DNA from: Streptomyces sp. ASQP_92
GTDB taxonomy: Bacteria > Actinomycetota > Actinomycetes > Streptomycetales > Streptomycetaceae
DNA length: 64,000 bases
Direction: 5' to 3'
NCBI RefSeq assembly: GCF_025399895.1
Contig: NZ_JAODUA010000001.1
Location: forward strand, 496,001-560,000
Part shown: piece by piece, positions 63,199 through 64,000 of the stretch
How positions within the stretch are numbered: the first letter of the stretch is position 1
Layout of the letters: every line of letters begins with the position of its first letter
Position numbers and translations under genes: made by a program
The notes under the pieces: model-generated
What the model was told of the DNA's origin: nothing
Seen by the model: the letters and a program-made list of their open reading frames with translations, nothing else
The model's database searches: none

Positions 63199-63244
63199 GC
63201 GTCGGACCCCGCCCTGTGGGGGGAGAGGGCGGGGTCCGGACGCG
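63199..63244 (-). terminator. Terminator of the SARP gene
   Basis: A long inverted repeat (CGGACCCCGCCCT / AGGGCGGGGTCCG plus flanking CGCG pairs with one bulge) lies 35 bp after the regulator stop. Confidence 0.85.
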
Positions 63245-63278
63245 TTGCTGCCGGGCGGTCAGGCCGCCCGTGCGCCGC

Positions 63279-64000
63279 TCAGGCGGCGAAGAGGTCGAGC
63301 ACCGGGCGACGCCGGGCCAGGTGCGAGTCGAGCGCCGGGTCACCGGCGAGCACCGCGCGGTGCAGGTGCTGGAGCCGCGCCGAGGGGTCGAGCCCCAGCT
63401 CGTCGGCGAGCCCGCGCCGCAGGTTCTGGAACACGTCCAGCGCCTGCCACTGCCGTCCGGACCGGTACAGCGCCACCATGCACTGGGCGTGCAGGCCCTC
63501 GTGCAGCGGGTGACGGGCCGTCAGCGAGGTGAGTTCGGCGAGCAGTTGCATGTGGCGGCCGAGTCTCAGGTCGGAGTCGATCCGCTGCTCCAGGACACCG
63601 AGCCGGCTCTCCTCCAGACGCACGAGCTCGATCTCCAGCAGCGGGCCCAGGCGCACATCCACCAGGGCCGGCCCGCGCCACATGGCGAGCGCGTCGCGGT
63701 AGAGCGCGGCGGCGCTCTCGTCGTCACCGCGCTCGGCGGCGCTCCGCCCGGTCGCCACCAGGTGGTCGTACTCGTGCACGTCCACCGAGCCCGGCGTCAC
63801 TTCCAGGAGGTAGCCACCGTGCCGGGTCGCGAGCACCTCACGTGCGGTGTAGGGGCTGTCCGGGCCGAGCGCTCCCGCGATCAGCCGGCGCAGCTGGAGG
63901 ATGTACGTCTGCAACGTGGTGAGCGCGCTGCGGGGCATGTCGGCGCCCCAGATCTCCTCCATCAGCGTCGGCACCGGCATGACCTGGTTGGCGTACACGG
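63279..64000 (-). CDS. SARP-family transcriptional activator (partial)
   Basis: The visible 240 residues begin inside the N-terminal OmpR/PhoB-like winged-helix domain (EEIWGADMPRSALTTLQTYILQLRRLI; ATRHGGYLL). They continue through the full bacterial transcriptional activation domain (VDVHEYDHLVATGR to LGLDPSARLQHLHRAVLAGD). The start lies beyond the right edge. It is a short SARP like ActII-ORF4, DnrI or RedD, with no ATPase domain. SARPs bind heptameric direct repeats overlapping the -35 region; many matching sites lie in this window. Confidence 0.95.
   Translation of the reverse strand, partial: VYANQVMPVPTLMEEIWGADMPRSALTTLQTYILQLRRLIAGALGPDSPYTAREVLATRHGGYLLEVTPGSVDVHEYDHLVATGRSAAERGDDESAAALYRDALAMWRGPALVDVRLGPLLEIELVRLEESRLGVLEQRIDSDLRLGRHMQLLAELTSLTARHPLHEGLHAQCMVALYRSGRQWQALDVFQNLRRGLADELGLDPSARLQHLHRAVLAGDPALDSHLARRRPVLDLFAA

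Noticed and set aside
17237..64000. Assignment as the cervimycin cluster itself
   Set aside because: The CerJ-like enzyme and trideoxysugar genes fit, but I cannot compare with the published sequence. The A-T-C synthetase, LLM system and lack of a visible malonamate-type amidotransferase are not accounted for, so only a class-level analogy is made.

Overview
This window is very high-GC DNA whose gene content, codon bias, frequent GTG starts, leader-peptide-controlled leuS and dense polyketide and deoxysugar genes point to a Streptomyces (or close actinomycete) chromosome. It falls into two parts.

The left part, about 1-17,000, is mostly core genome. It holds a partial GT87 membrane glycosyltransferase, tRNA-Ala(GGC), a NuoF-like flavoprotein paired with a heme-type membrane protein, leuS behind a leucine-rich leader peptide and attenuator, a coiled-coil membrane protein, a DegV protein, comEA-comEC, a PPOX-family protein, a YceI protein, a small conserved-looking ORF and holA. 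A tandem-repeat intergenic block then separates it from the cluster.

The right part, about 17,000-64,000 and running off the right edge, is a large type II polyketide glycoside gene cluster. The backbone enzymes lie at 50-63 kb: KS, chain length factor, ACP, thioesterase, a PF04199-type cyclase, a C9-type ketoreductase, two didomain aromatase/cyclases, an acyl-CoA ligase, an aldo/keto reductase, an FAD hydroxylase, two tandem-ABM monooxygenases and an NTF2-like protein. The sugar genes (17-29 kb) are rmlA, rmlB, 2,3-dehydratase, 3-ketoreductase, PLP 3-dehydratase, 4-ketoreductase and a 3,5-epimerase. This is the set for neutral 2,6-dideoxy and 2,3,6-trideoxy hexoses of the olivose, amicetose and rhodinose type. 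No sugar aminotransferase or methyltransferase is visible. Six glycosyltransferases (33-47 kb) imply an oligosaccharide or several sugar chains. An MFS pump and an ABC transporter provide export. Acyl-CoA carboxylase beta and epsilon genes adjoin the sugar operon and probably feed malonyl-CoA.

The unusual layer is a tailoring module spread between these blocks. It comprises a stand-alone adenylating ligase with its own carrier protein and a 30-residue membrane micro-ORF, a luciferase-like monooxygenase with a flavin reductase, a single A-T-C nonribosomal peptide synthetase embedded among the glycosyltransferases, a KAS III-like acyltransferase with Cys-His-Asp residues resembling CerJ (which malonylates cervimycin sugars), and a short SDR. 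I infer that it makes one or more acyl or aminoacyl groups and esterifies them to the glycoside. The product is unknown; a cervimycin-like trideoxysugar-decorated aromatic polyketide is the closest concept I can offer.

Regulation can be read from the DNA. A SARP activator lies at the right edge. In front of every cluster transcription unit I find the SARP architecture: two heptamers 11 bp apart, 8 bp, then a -10-like hexamer of form NANNNT. I count eleven such sites, two of them weak, which link sugar, glycosyltransferase, tailoring and polyketide operons into one regulon.
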